Of a stretch of 64,000 nucleotides of DNA, positions 10,611 through 21,345 are shown piece by piece. The stretch covers positions 2,790,001 through 2,854,000 of the forward strand of contig NC_067305.1 of the NCBI RefSeq assembly GCF_020740795.1. The letters are read 5' to 3'. The position numbers were made by a program, and so were the translations under genes. The notes under the pieces are model-generated. The model was not told where the DNA came from and searched no databases. It saw only the letters and a program-made list of their open reading frames with translations. Positions within the stretch are counted from its first letter, which is position 1. Each line of letters starts with the position of its first letter. This stretch comes from Apus apus (taxonomy: Eukaryota > Chordata > Aves > Apodiformes > Apodidae).

Positions 10611-11904
10611 CTTCCTTGCTGGTGCAGTGATTTATTATTGTTTTCCACTCTGCTGGTTTTGGGGCTGCCCCAGGTGCAGCCAGGAGAGGGGGTGGAGGGT
10701 CCCAGCCTGCCCTGCAGCTCCTTTCCTGGCCAGCCTGGGGGTGATTTGGGGCTCTCCTGCTGCAGCTGTGAGGCAAGGCCAGGCTCTGGAGCTGAGTGTG
10801 GTGGCACCTGAGGCAGGGTCTGATTGCCTGGGGGCTTCAGAGGGCTTTGCCCCCAGCCCTGCTGGAGGGGACACTGGTGGTGATCAAGCCCAAAGCTGTG
10901 CAGACCTTCTTGTGGTGTGTCTCCAGCCCCCCCAGGCTCTGTCCCTGCCCAGGGGCTCTACTGGTCCGTGTGGGGCTGTGTCTGTGGGTCCTGCTGGGAC
11001 CTGTCTATCCTGGGTGCCCTGGGGAAGGGGCAATGTCCCCCCACCCCTGCCCCACTGCCTGCCCTGCTGGCAGGGACTGAGCCCTGGGGCCAGCTGGGTG
11101 GCACTGAAAGAGAAAAGGGTTCATCAAAGCTACTCGGGGAGAAGGTTGCAGGGGGCTGGGGTGCCCCCAAACCCTGCAGGTGGTTCTCGGGGGCTGTGGG
11201 TGTAAATGCTTGTTCCTTTTGAAGTAGCACAGGGTAGAAATGGCAAGTTGATCCAGCTGTGCTGTGAGGACCAGGCTGCACCCACAGTCTCCTTGTGCCC
11301 CGTGACAAATGCTGCCGTGTCCACTGCCTGAGCTGCCACGTTCTGGAGTAAGAGAGATGGGGAAAAGGACCCCAAGTGTGTGAGGGAAGGGCCTGCACTG
11401 TCACTCAGTGACATGTTTTCCCCCAGCCCTCCCTCAAGCAGTCCTGTCAGGTCTTCTAGTTTCCTGGGTGGAGGAAGAAGCTGCTCCAGATCCCTCTTGG
11501 AGAGGGCTGCATGTTCCCTGGGTGTGTGACAGCTGGGAGATGGTACCAGCTGCTGTGGGCTCCCAAGGGAGGACTGGGTTCTGCTCAGCATCCCAGGATG
11601 AGATGCTGGGGCTGTTTTGCACTACAGGGACTCCCTCAGAACTTCCCCTCCTGGTAGGTGGAGGATTTGGCCCTACCAAGGACATCCTGCTGGGAGCAGG
11701 GTCCCCAGTAGGAGAGCAGAGTGTGATGTGGGGGAGTCAGGATGACAACTGCTGGGAACTGGAGGCCAAAGATCCCTTCCTGGCCTGGGTCCTGTTAATT
11801 AAACTCTCTGTTAACGAGGCACCTCTGGCTGCAAGATCCTGCAAGGCCATCTGTAGAACTTGTGGCAGGGACTGATGCTGGGGGTGTGAAGGCAACTGCA
11901 ACTT
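10611..11904. other. Convergent intergenic region, LARP6-like and DUS3L
   Basis: About 1.3 kb between the poly(A) signals of two converging genes. No coding exon, repeat or RNA gene recognised. Confidence 0.5.
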
Positions 11905-11919
11905 TTAAAAACCTACAAC

Positions 11920-11925
11920 TTTATT
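11920..11925 (-). terminator. Poly(A) signal, DUS3L
   Basis: AATAAA on the minus strand, about 100 bp after the DUS3L stop codon. This implies a very short 3' UTR. Confidence 0.7.
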
Positions 11926-12021
11926 TCATCTTGGAGCAGAGCTGAGCAGCCCTGCTCCTCGAGGTGCTCCAGCCTGATGGCTCCTCTTGACTGGATGCCA
12001 GGGAAAAGGGCTCCAGCAGCC

Positions 12022-15000
12022 CTACCTGTAGGAATTGGCCTTGTGTTTAGGCAGGAAGGTGAAGTTGGAAGGTACAGGTCCCAAAAGCAGCTCACTGGAA
12101 GAAATAAAGAAATAAAATGAGGGAGGGAAGGAGAGAAAGGGAAGGGAGAAAATCAAACCAAAGCAAAAACCAAGGAGAGGTTCAGTACAACAGAGCCACT
12201 GGTACCCAGCTGCTGTGTGGCCCTGTGACTCTCCACTGCTGGTGGCTGCAGTTAGACATATCAAACCAACCTTGACCTTCCTGAAAATGTAGGCCTGCTG
12301 CACACAAACACCTCTGGTGCTGAGCTTTAACCCCCAGCCCAGCACTGGAGGGACACAGCTGGCTGACAAGGGCAATGTCCTTGCTGGGGAGTCACCAAAA
12401 GTTGATGCATAAAGGGGTTCCTGAGCTTGGGGAGCTGAATTTCTGTTGGCAGCAAGGCCTGAAATCAACACAAGCCTCTGCAAACCTCCCCCCACCTCTC
12501 ACTGGGCTCCTGCAGAGCCAAAACCCTCTTGGTGCCAAGAAGTATTAAGGTCAGATCCTGAAATGATGTAAGTTCTGTTACAATCAGATTCATCCCAGGG
12601 AAAGACTTCAGCTCTTTCACACTTTGGAACACATATTTCTAGAGCAGAGTAACTTTCTTGATGGTCAAGGAGGTTTAACTTCTTTCCTGGATGCTGGTTC
12701 AACACAGCATCACTAAAACTTTCCATGAGACATGTCAGAGCAAGAGGATCTCAGCAGGGCCCAGGACTGCACAGCAAGAGTCTGAATCCACAGCACAACA
12801 GCAGAAACTGAGGGTGCTCAGTCCTGCTTCTGGTTCATGTCTCAGGAAAATGAGCTTTAATGAATTAATCCTACATTGGCTTAAATTGGTGAGTTCTTAT
12901 CATGGAATCACAGAATGGTTTGGGTTGGAAGGGACTTTCAAGATCATCTAAATCCAACCTCCTGCATGGGCAGGGACACCTCCCACCAGCCCAGGCTGCT
13001 CCAAGCCCCATCCAACCTGCCCTTCAACACTGCCAGGGATGGGGCAGCCACAGCTTCCCTGGGCAACCTGGGCCAGGCTCTCACCACCCTCACACTCCAG
13101 AATTCCCTCCTCATGTCTCCCCTCAATCTCCCTCTGCCAGTTTTCATCCATCCCCCCTTGTCCTCTCCCTCCCTGCCCTTGTCCCAGGTCCCTCCCCAGC
13201 TTTCCTGGAGCCCCTTCAGGCACTGGAAGGTGCTCTAAGGTCTCACTGGAGCCTTCTCTTCTCCAGGCTGAACACCCCAACTCTCCCAGCCTGGCTCCAG
13301 AGCAGAGCTGCTCCAGCCCTTGGATCATCTCCGTGGCTCCTCTGGACTCTCTCCAACAGGTCTGTATCTTTCCTGTGCTGAGGGCTTCAGAGCTGCATGC
13401 AGTGCAGCTGGAAATGTCTGTTACCTGGCACTGCAGAGACCACAGGTCTTGGTGTAGCCTGATGTGGGCAGATTCTGCTTGAAAAATGGCATCTAAAAAT
13501 TCTGATCCAAACTTGTAATGTGGCTTTAGGCAGCTGTTCTAACAAAATGGATGAGGATTAGGAAAACCAGAGGAGGTTGTAGCCATGCTCTGTTTTTGCT
13601 AATCTCTGTTTCCACAAGCTGGGAAGTAGCTCTCATTCCCAGCTCTCATTCCCAGCTCTCATTCCAGGTGCCTTTGAGCTTGCAAAATCATTTCAAGCCA
13701 GTATCTGAGGGCTCACAGATGAGGGGGAAAAAAGGTTCCTGCACTTTGCTGCAGAAATCAGATACTGAAAAATGGGGAAAATGGGTTGCTCAGGTGTCTG
13801 AGTCTGGGGATGGAGATGGGGACTGCCTGGGCCTGGCAGGGTGGGATTGTCCTGGCAGGGCATGGAGGGATCAGATGCTGTCCCCCTGAGATGTCCCACT
13901 GCTCTGCTCTTCTCTGTCACTTCCTACAACTGTCCTGGGATGGAAAGCATGTCATGAGAGAGGTCAGCTGGCCTCACTCTGCAACGGGTGCTGGATGACC
14001 TGCTGAAGCAGCTCCAGGGACTGAGAGAGCTCCTCACAGCAGCTCCAAGCTCAGCCAGCACCTCAAAGCCCTGGTTTAACCCTTTGCTGCTTTCCTACAG
14101 CCTCTCCAACCAGTGCGAAAGAGTCATGGTCTGCAGAAGGTGCACACAGTGACTTGGTGGGGCTCTGCAATGTCCCCTCCTAGCAATTTAAATGAACTTA
14201 ATGCTTTATTACCTTATTTTAATCCAATCATCCACGTTCTGGCTTGCCATCAGTGTCTCCAGGTAGTCTCTCCCCATGTAATAAGGTGGCCGCTCGTTAA
14301 TTTTCTGAGGTAGGTGTTCTAATAAACCAACTGGAATATACCTGCAGTGAAAGGTTAAGAGCACCATGAGATGTTGTTCAGAGGGTGCAGGATCCCTGTG
14401 GTAAAGACCCTCTCTCCTAGGAGGAATTACCTGCACAGGAATGAGAGCCATTCCAGCAGGAACTTCCTGGTTTTCTCCACTCCCTGAGTATCTGACCCCC
14501 AGTGCTCAAGGCCATAGTTGGTGAAGTTTTTGAGGATATCAAACCTCTGGCTGGAGGAGATATCCCAGTGTCTCTGTTCCTTGATTTCAGTGAAAAGCCA
14601 GGGTTTGATGAGTGCCCCTCTGCAGGGAAAAAAACAAACCAACAGTGCCTTGTTATTCCCACGACTGCTGCTTCTGAGAAGCCAATTTCCAGCACTTCTT
14701 CACCAGCCAATTCTCATGGATTTAGCTTCATTCCAGCAGGAAAGCTCCTGTGAAGCTTTCACCACTTAGTTCACCAAGAGGAAACCTCTCGTGTTTGGGG
14801 TCTGTGGAGGTTGTTTTTCTCATTCTTTTGGCCCTCTGGCACTACCAGAGCTGAGAAGCAAAGGGGAAGCAGAGGCACTTGCCTTGCAATCATAACTCCT
14901 GAGACCCCCGTCTGCAGGGCCCGATTTGCATCTTCATAAGACAAAATGTCACCATTTCCTGTCCAGAAGGAAAGGAGAAGCCAGAGGTCAAAGTGATACA

Positions 15001-18000
15001 TGAGGGTAAGTCAAAATGAGTTAATCCAGGCATGGGATAAAACTAAAAAAGGACACGGGGTCCAAAAGTCAGATTATCCAAAGAGGCTCTAGGGCTCCTG
15101 TTTCCAGACTCCCAGGGATGTTTCTGGTGGATGTTCCCCTTCCAAGGAAAAGGAGCCTGCTCCTCTCTTCTCCTCCCAACTCCTGCCCTGGAGGTTTAGC
15201 TGGGACTGTCTGTGCCACGGTGCCCAAGGGAGAAAATACCTGCTAAATCCCAAATGTTGTGTGTCCTGCCTGTCTCTCCTGCTCTGCTCAGTGCTCATCA
15301 TCTGCCCACGGGCAGACCTGGGTGCACAGAGCTGCTGGGAACCCCCTCCAGGGAGCAGCAGGAGGGATCCTCCAACTCTTCCCCAGGCTGAATGTCCCTG
15401 GGAGCCTGTCTTTTATAATGGGATTGTGGAATAGTTTGGGTTGGAAGAGACCTTCAAGATCATCTAGATCCACCCCCCTGCATGGGCAGGGACACCTCCC
15501 ACCAGCCCAGGCTGCTCCAAGCCCCATCCAACCTGCCCTTCAACACTGCCAGGGATGGGGCAGCCACAGCTTCCCTGGGCAGCCTGGGCCAGGCTCTCAC
15601 CACCCTCACACTCCAGAATTCCCTCCTCATGTCTCACCTCAATCTCCCTCTGCCAGTTTTCATCCATCCCCCCTTGTCCTCTCCCTCCCTGCCCTTGTCC
15701 CAAGCCCCTCTCCAGCTTTCCTGGAGCCCCTTCAGGCCCTGGAAGGTGCTCTAAGGTCTCCCTGGAGCCTTCTCTTCTCCAGGCTGAACAACCTGGAGGG
15801 GTTTTTTTTAAGGTATTTTAAATCAAACTTTCAGTCCCCCCAAGAAACCAGCTGAAACACCTACCAAACAGGGGCATGGGGGTGGCTATTTTAGCACACT
15901 CTGCTATGTAGGCCCAGTCAGCTCCCCTGGTGTAGCGCTGCTCCCGGGAGCGGCCGTGGAGCTGGGGGAGAAAAGTCACAGTGAGACCCCAGGGAACGTC
16001 CTGGAGGGGGCAGGAGGGAAAGGGAGCACTGGAGGAATGTGCTTCAACAAAAGCAACGTTGGGGAAAAGGATCCCTCTGGATCTGCAGCCCAGGCAGCTG
16101 GGAACAGAGCAGGCTGTGGAAGCGTTCAGCAGGGCTGGGTGATGCTGCAGCTATTTGGAAACCAGAGCAAGAAGTGACTTCCCAGGGAGAGGGAACAGTC
16201 AGGGTGGGCAGGAACTGCTCATCCCCATGAAAATGAGATGGTCCCGTGGCTTCCCCAGCCCCTTTGTTTAATGTCACTTCTTTGGCTGAAGCCTCTGTCC
16301 CAGAGCACTGCAGGAACCACCTCTCTCTGCAACGGATACAAGGCCCCAGGAAAACGTTCCCTGCACCTGAATTTTAATCTGTTATTAACAGGAAACAACA
16401 AAAGGCAGCAGGGAGCTGGGCAAAGGTGTCAGAGGGAGCTGCTCAGCTGTGGGGCAGGGTAAGGTCACCCCCCCATCATGCTCTAGGCTGAGATGGCAGT
16501 GGAGATCCCCAGACACCAACCAACAACCTCCTGCCCAGCACGTGTCCCTGTACCGTGACCATGGATGCTCCCCACTCCCGGATCTTGGGGATGATTTTAT
16601 GAGCCACATTCATCTTCTCTTGCACCCCTGTCCGGATCTTGACAGTCAGTGGGACGTCCAGCACCTGCAGAAATGGGAGGGTGAGGCCAGGCTGAGGCAG
16701 GAGTTGGCTCCACCAGTTCATCTCCTGCTGCCTGGAGGTGCTTGGACTCACCGAGTTCATCCCTCGGACAATCTGCTCAAACTTGTTAGACCGAGTCATC
16801 AGGGCACATCCTCCTCCCTGGGGGACAAAAAGCAGCAACAGGCAAGAGCTTCTGCCTCCTTGCACAGTGAAGAGTCTCCCTGGAGCTGCTCAATAGCTGC
16901 TTTCTCCTCAGGAGATGCAGGTAAGACTTGGGGCATCTCAAGACTTGGAGAAAGAAGACTCCAACAACAAAAAAAACAACCCACGGTCCTTTTCCCTCCC
17001 AACTTCTGCTGCCAGGCAGCCAAGCCCTCCCTGCTCTTTGAACAGCTTGTTCACCTTCTTCCTAGAACCACAGACCAGTTTGGGTGGGAAGGGACCTTAA
17101 AGACCATCTAGATCCAACCTGCATGGGCAGGGACACCTCCCACCAGCCCAGGATGCTCCAACCTGCCCTTGAGGGTGTCTCACCACCCTCCCAGTGAAGA
17201 ACTTGCTCCTCATGTCTCAGCTGATCTTCTTGCTGACATCCAGTGCCCATAAATGAACTGGGAGCTCTGGGTCAGACTGGCAGGAGCAGATCAGGTAATA
17301 GGAAATGAGGCAGAAGACAAGGATGAAGGAAGCAGAACACACTGCAGAATATGTCATCTTACCTTCTTGTAGACCAGGTCAATGGGACACCCCACGTTGA
17401 TGTCTACAAAGTCCACTTCAATTGTCTGGTTCAGGAGCTCTGCACATTTGGTCATCGTGTCTGGAAATGCTCCCTCCAGCTACCAAAGGAGGACAAGTTG
17501 CAAGGAGTTCAGCCTTTCTCCTCATGTGGTTGGTTATGGAGATGACAGCACCCACCTGAACCCCAAAAATGTCTTCGGTGTGATGCCTTTTGAGGAGAGC
17601 CCACTCAGAGGACTGTCCCTGCAGCAGGTTTGTGCACACAGCCATCTCCCCACAGGTGACATCTGCCCCAAAGCTCTTGCATATCCTTCGGAAAGGGAGG
17701 TTCCCACACTGGAGGAGAACCACAGAGAGGTGGTTTGTCAGGAGATCTGCTCTGTGCCAAAAGTGGCAACAAGAAATTATGACAAAAGGAGAGAATCCTT
17801 TACCTACCGTGGTCAACGGAGCCAAGTAGAGCTTGCCTTGGATGTCCAGCTGGAAAACAAGGGTGGAGGAGCATGTTAGTAGGGCTGAACCAGCAGTGGT
17901 TAAACAGGAAGAGATTCCAGGCAGCAGTTTTATCACTTGCCTTGAGTGAAACTCAGGGAGAAACCCAGGAAATCACTGGGTTTGCTTGAGAACCTCAACT

Positions 18001-21000
18001 GTTCCAAGAGAACGTCTCGTTTGGAGAAAAGCACCAGAAACAGGAACCACTGAATTTGTTTTCACTGCTCAGCTTGGAGAGAACTCAGAGCACTTCTGGA
18101 TATAGAGGGATGCAAGGCTGGGTGCAAAGCTGGGGGTGATGAGGAGGTGAGGAAGGAGGTGATGCTCTCACCCCAGGAGAGCACCATGGATCCCAGCCAG
18201 CCTTGGCCTGGTCTATCCTTGCTCATCATTCCCACCCTCATTAACAGCTCAGCCCTTTCATGTGCAAGAGGCTGCAGCTTCTCTTGACTCTCACCCCTCC
18301 ATGGCCCAAGAGCTCACCTCCCTGCATCCTTCTCCTCATGACAGGAGACCTCTGCCTGCCTCCCACCCAACTAAGAGTTCTCTTCTGTCTTCCCAAGCAC
18401 CATCTCAACCACTTGACAGGCACACAAGAGTCAGCAGCCCTCAACCAAAGTCTCACCTTCTTCTTCTCACATGACCTCAGCTTTATCAGGTCTTCATCTG
18501 TCACTGGCCCCACTGTCTGGATGGAAGAAGAAACCTTCTCCCCACTTGTGGGGCCAGGACTCTGCAAGGCTTTGGGATCTTCTCCCCGCTCTGGTAGCAC
18601 AGGACATCCAGGGCTGTCTCCCAGCCCCTCCTGGGGGGTTGTGCAGTTGGACACCTCTTCCTCCTCTGCAGAACACCCTGTGGCTTTGCCTCCCTTCCCA
18701 CCATCACCACGAAGCTTGGCCAGACCCCGCAGATACTCCTCAGCCTTCCTGAAGCTGAACCTCCTCTTGCGCAGCTGCTGCTGGAGCTCCTTGGAGAGGT
18801 TGTTCCTCACCAGCGACTTTCCTGCCCACTGCTTGGCCAGCTCTTCGTTGATGATGTTCTGGTAACCATCCCCAAGGTGGGCTTGGGCAAAACGGCAGGT
18901 GACACCGTAGGGGCACTTGCCAAAGGTCTCAAAGAGCACACAGGTGTGGCCCAGGTCAGCTGGCTTGGTGGCCATGTACTCGCCCACCTCGTGAAGGAAG
19001 CGGCACCGCCGGCCGAAGAAGCACTTCTCTGCACATCCCTGGCAAGGAGAGAGAGGAGGGTGACAGCTCTGTCCCCCAGGGCCACCTCCCAGCCAGCAGG
19101 GAGGGGAGCCTGGCTCTGCCCCGACTGCCCAGAGCTGCTCTGAGCACCCCCAGGGACCCCGCCCAGGGAGGTGGCTGCTGGCAGGTGCCACAGAAGGGCA
19201 GTGCATGACAATGTGGAGATTTAGATGAGACCTTAGGAGGAAACTCTTCCCCATGAGGGCAGTAAGAGCCTGGCCCAGGTTGCCCAGGGAAGCTGTGGCT
19301 GCCCCATCCCTGGCAGTGTTGAAGGGCAGGTTGGATGGGGCTTGGAGCAGCCTGGGCTGGTGGGAGGGGTCCCTGCCCAGCCAATCCAAGGGGCTGGATT
19401 TTTAAGGCCCCTTCCAACCCAAACCCTGCCACGACTCTATGACATTCCCACCTGAGGGGACATTTTAGCACCCTCCTTCCAGGGGAGCTGACACTCCCTG
19501 TGACCCCTCAGCTCACCCTACTCCCCCTCTCCCAGCCAGCACAGCCCCCCTGCCACCTCCACCCCACAGGGAGGGGTTTCCCTGCTCTGGCTCCATCTTC
19601 AACAACCCTTCCTAGACCTAAACACAAAACCCTCAAGCCCTCCAGCAGGAGGGGCCCAGCAGGTTCCCAACCTGCCACCCCAGGGCAGCACAGCCCAGGG
19701 CCTGGTGCCATACCTGTGTCACCGAGGGGCACAGCCTGTTCTGCTCGTAGTGGTTGGGTTTCATGCAGGGTCTGCTCTTGTTCTGCCCCCGGGCACGTTT
19801 CTTCTCCCCTGGCTCCTTCTCCTCTGCCCCACCATCCTCTCGGCCTTCCCCGTCCTGACCGAGCTCCTCGGACTTCACCCGTTTGGCAGGGGGCTCCTCC
19901 TCCTCCTTCTCCTCCTTCTCCTTTTCCTCCTCCTTCTCCTCCTCCTCCTCCTCGCCCCCCTGCTCCTCCCGCTCGCCCCCGCCCCCGCCGGGCTGGCCCC
20001 GGGCCCGCAGGAAGGCGTGGAACTGCTCCTTGGTGGCCAGAAACCTGCGGGGACACGGCCCGAGTGAGCCCCGCGGGGGGGAGAGGAGCGGGGGGCTGGG
20101 ATGGCGGGGCCGGCACCTCCTGGGGGGGCTGTGGAGGGTCTGGGCACGGCCTGGGGGGGTTATGGAGGGTCTGGAAAGGGCCTGGGGGGTTAAGGAGGGT
20201 CTGGGCACATCTGGGGGTTAAGGAGGGTCTGGGCACACATCTGGGGGTTAAGGAGGGTCTGGGCACATCTGGGGGTTAAGGAGGGTCTGGGCACTCATCT
20301 GGGGGGTTATGGAGGGTCTGGGCACATATCTGGGGGGTGATGGAGGGTCTGGGCACACATCTGGGGGTTAAGGAGGGTCTGGGCACGTCCTGGGGGGTTA
20401 TGGAGGGTCTGGGCACATATCTGGGGGGTTAAGGAGGGTCTGGGCACACATCTGGGGGGTTATGGAGGGTCTGGGCACACATCTGGGGGGTTAAGGAGGG
20501 TCTGGGCACACATCTGGGGGTTAAGGAGGGTCTGGGCACATATCTGGGGGGTTATGGAGGGTCTGGGCACATCTGGGGGGTTAAGGAGGGTCTGGGCACA
20601 CATCTGGGGGGTTAAGGAGGGTCTGGGCACACATCTGGGGGGTTAAGGAGGGTCTGGGCACATCTGGGGGGTTAAGGAGGGTCTGGGCACGTCCTGGGGG
20701 GTTATGGAGGGTCTGGGCACATATCTGGGGGGTTATGGAGGGTCTGGGCACATCTGGGGGGTTAAGGAGGGTCTGGGCACACATCTGGGGGGTTAAGGAG
20801 GGTCTGGGCACACATCTGGCGGGTTAAGGAGGGTCTGGGCACACATCTGGGGGGTTAAGGAGGGTCTGGGCACACATCTGGGGGGTTAAGGAGGGTCTGG
20901 GCACATCTGGGGGGTTAAGGAGGGTCTGGGCACACATCTGGGGGGTTAAGGAGGGTCTGGGCACATCTGGGCGTTAAGGAGGGTCTGGGCGATCATGGCG

Positions 21001-21212
21001 GGTCAGGCGGGACATGGAGGGGCCGGACGCGCACCCAGGGGTTACGGAGGGGCCAGGCATGAACCGGGGGCTTATGGAGGGTCCGAACGCGGCCGGGACT
21101 CAGGGTGGGGTCAGGGTGAGGCCGGGCCGGGCCCGTCCCGGGGCTGGGGGACCCGGGCCCGCACTCACCGGGCGCGAACCGGCGCCACTCCCGCCGCCAC
21201 GGGCGCCGCCAT
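12022..21212 (-). CDS. DUS3L: DUS3L, tRNA-dihydrouridine(47) synthase [NAD(P)+]-like
   Basis: Thirteen coding exons on the minus strand: 21212-21169, 20044-19714, 19038-18457, 17849-17808, 17708-17556, 17479-17363, 16817-16752, 16664-16554, 15961-15865, 14958-14883, 14619-14431, 14341-14213 and 12094-12022. Phases join into 669 residues. The protein reduces uridine to dihydrouridine in tRNA (position 47 in the family) with FMN. A Glu-rich low-complexity stretch lies in exon 2. Two CCCH zinc fingers follow near the exon 2/3 junction and in exon 3 ([29 protein letters not shown]). The TIM-barrel synthase begins at LYLAPLTT (about 326-333), with the catalytic Cys in INVGCP near residue 415 and the flavin-phosphate region at GNGDI (about 515). 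The end, [11 protein letters not shown], matches the family terminus. The intron between 14883 and 14619 starts with GC instead of GT. Introns hold CR1 copies and, in intron 1, a minisatellite. Confidence 0.96.
12901..13412 (-). mobile_element. CR1 LINE 3' fragment, last DUS3L intron
   Basis: One of the longer copies, including part of the reverse-transcriptase C-terminus. Same strand as DUS3L and located in its last intron. Confidence 0.9.
13628..13666. repeat. 13-bp tandem, three copies
   Basis: AGCTCTCATTCCC three times in the last DUS3L intron. Confidence 0.85.
15417..15792 (-). mobile_element. CR1 LINE 3' fragment, DUS3L intron
   Basis: A close relative of the copy at 12901, in the intron between the exons at 14958 and 15865. 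Confidence 0.9.
17064..17228 (-). mobile_element. CR1 LINE 3' fragment, internally deleted
   Basis: Retains the tail and the end of the ORF but lacks about 90 bp of the usual middle. Located in a DUS3L intron. Confidence 0.85.
19210..19442 (+). mobile_element. CR1 LINE 3' fragment, DUS3L intron
   Basis: Opposite in orientation to DUS3L, between exons 2 and 3. The sequence matches the young subfamily except for a diverged tail. Confidence 0.88.
19892..19965 (-). repeat. GAG/GAA purine repeat coding for the DUS3L acidic tract
   Basis: Imperfect CTC/CTT (plus strand) trinucleotides encode a nearly pure Glu/Lys stretch of about 24 residues before the zinc fingers. The tract is in frame, so length changes would be tolerated. 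Confidence 0.85.
20110..21010. repeat. 28-31 bp G-rich minisatellite in DUS3L intron 1
   Basis: About thirty tandem units of the form GGTTAAGGAGGGTCTGGGCA plus CACATCTGGGG. Length variants differ by loss of ACA or one to two G. Each unit has three G-runs on the plus strand, the non-template strand's complement for DUS3L. The array begins about 65 bp past the exon 2 acceptor and decays toward exon 1 (to about 21085). Open frames through it on the minus strand come from the repeat and are not coding. Confidence 0.92.
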
Positions 21213-21216
21213 CTTG
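21205..21216 (-). promoter_or_regulatory. YY1-type motif over the DUS3L start codon
   Basis: On the minus strand the sequence CAAGATGGCGGC contains the YY1 consensus (AAGATGGCGGC), and its ATG is the DUS3L start. This arrangement is common in housekeeping CpG promoters with very short 5' UTRs. Confidence 0.65.
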
Positions 21217-21241
21217 CTGCACGCGGGGGATGACGCGGGAA

Positions 21242-21247
21242 CACGTG
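21242..21247. promoter_or_regulatory. CACGTG E-box in the DUS3L/divergent promoter
   Basis: A palindromic CACGTG followed by AC (USF/TFE3-type) lies about 30 bp upstream of the DUS3L start codon and about 25 bp upstream of the plus-strand TATA box. It could serve both directions. Confidence 0.5.
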
Positions 21248-21271
21248 ACGGGGGCGTGGCCCCGGGGTGGC

Positions 21272-21279
21272 TATAAAAG
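21272..21279 (+). promoter_or_regulatory. Divergent plus-strand TATA box
   Basis: A perfect TATAAAAG within CpG-rich DNA points away from DUS3L. A start site near 21302 (TCACAGC) has the expected spacing. No coding sequence follows, so the product would be non-coding or an unrecognised transcript. Confidence 0.5.
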
Positions 21280-21345
21280 GCCCGGCTGAGGGGCGGCCGC
21301 CTCACAGCGGCGGGTGGGTCGGGCCGGAGTGGGGGCGGTTTTTGC

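Larger units (their letters stand above)
20985..21345. promoter_or_regulatory. CpG-rich promoter region
   Basis: CpG density is clearly higher than in flanking DNA. The region spans DUS3L exon 1, the E-box and the divergent TATA box. Confidence 0.6.

Noticed and set aside
12915-13482. Pro/Ser-rich frames (for example [20 protein letters not shown]) here and at about twenty other places
   Set aside because: All coincide with CR1 copies and are out-of-frame or antisense readings of the CR1 3' end.
15290-15300. Possible C/D snoRNA in a DUS3L intron (GATGATGA on the minus strand)
   Set aside because: No D box at suitable distance and no terminal stem.
20581-20811. Minus-strand repetitive frame (PRPSLTPQ-type) in DUS3L intron 1
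   Set aside because: Repeat artefact of the G-rich minisatellite, within an intron of a well-defined gene.
4672-21010. CRISPR-like repeat arrays
   Set aside because: The repeats are contiguous minisatellites without unique spacers, in an animal genome.
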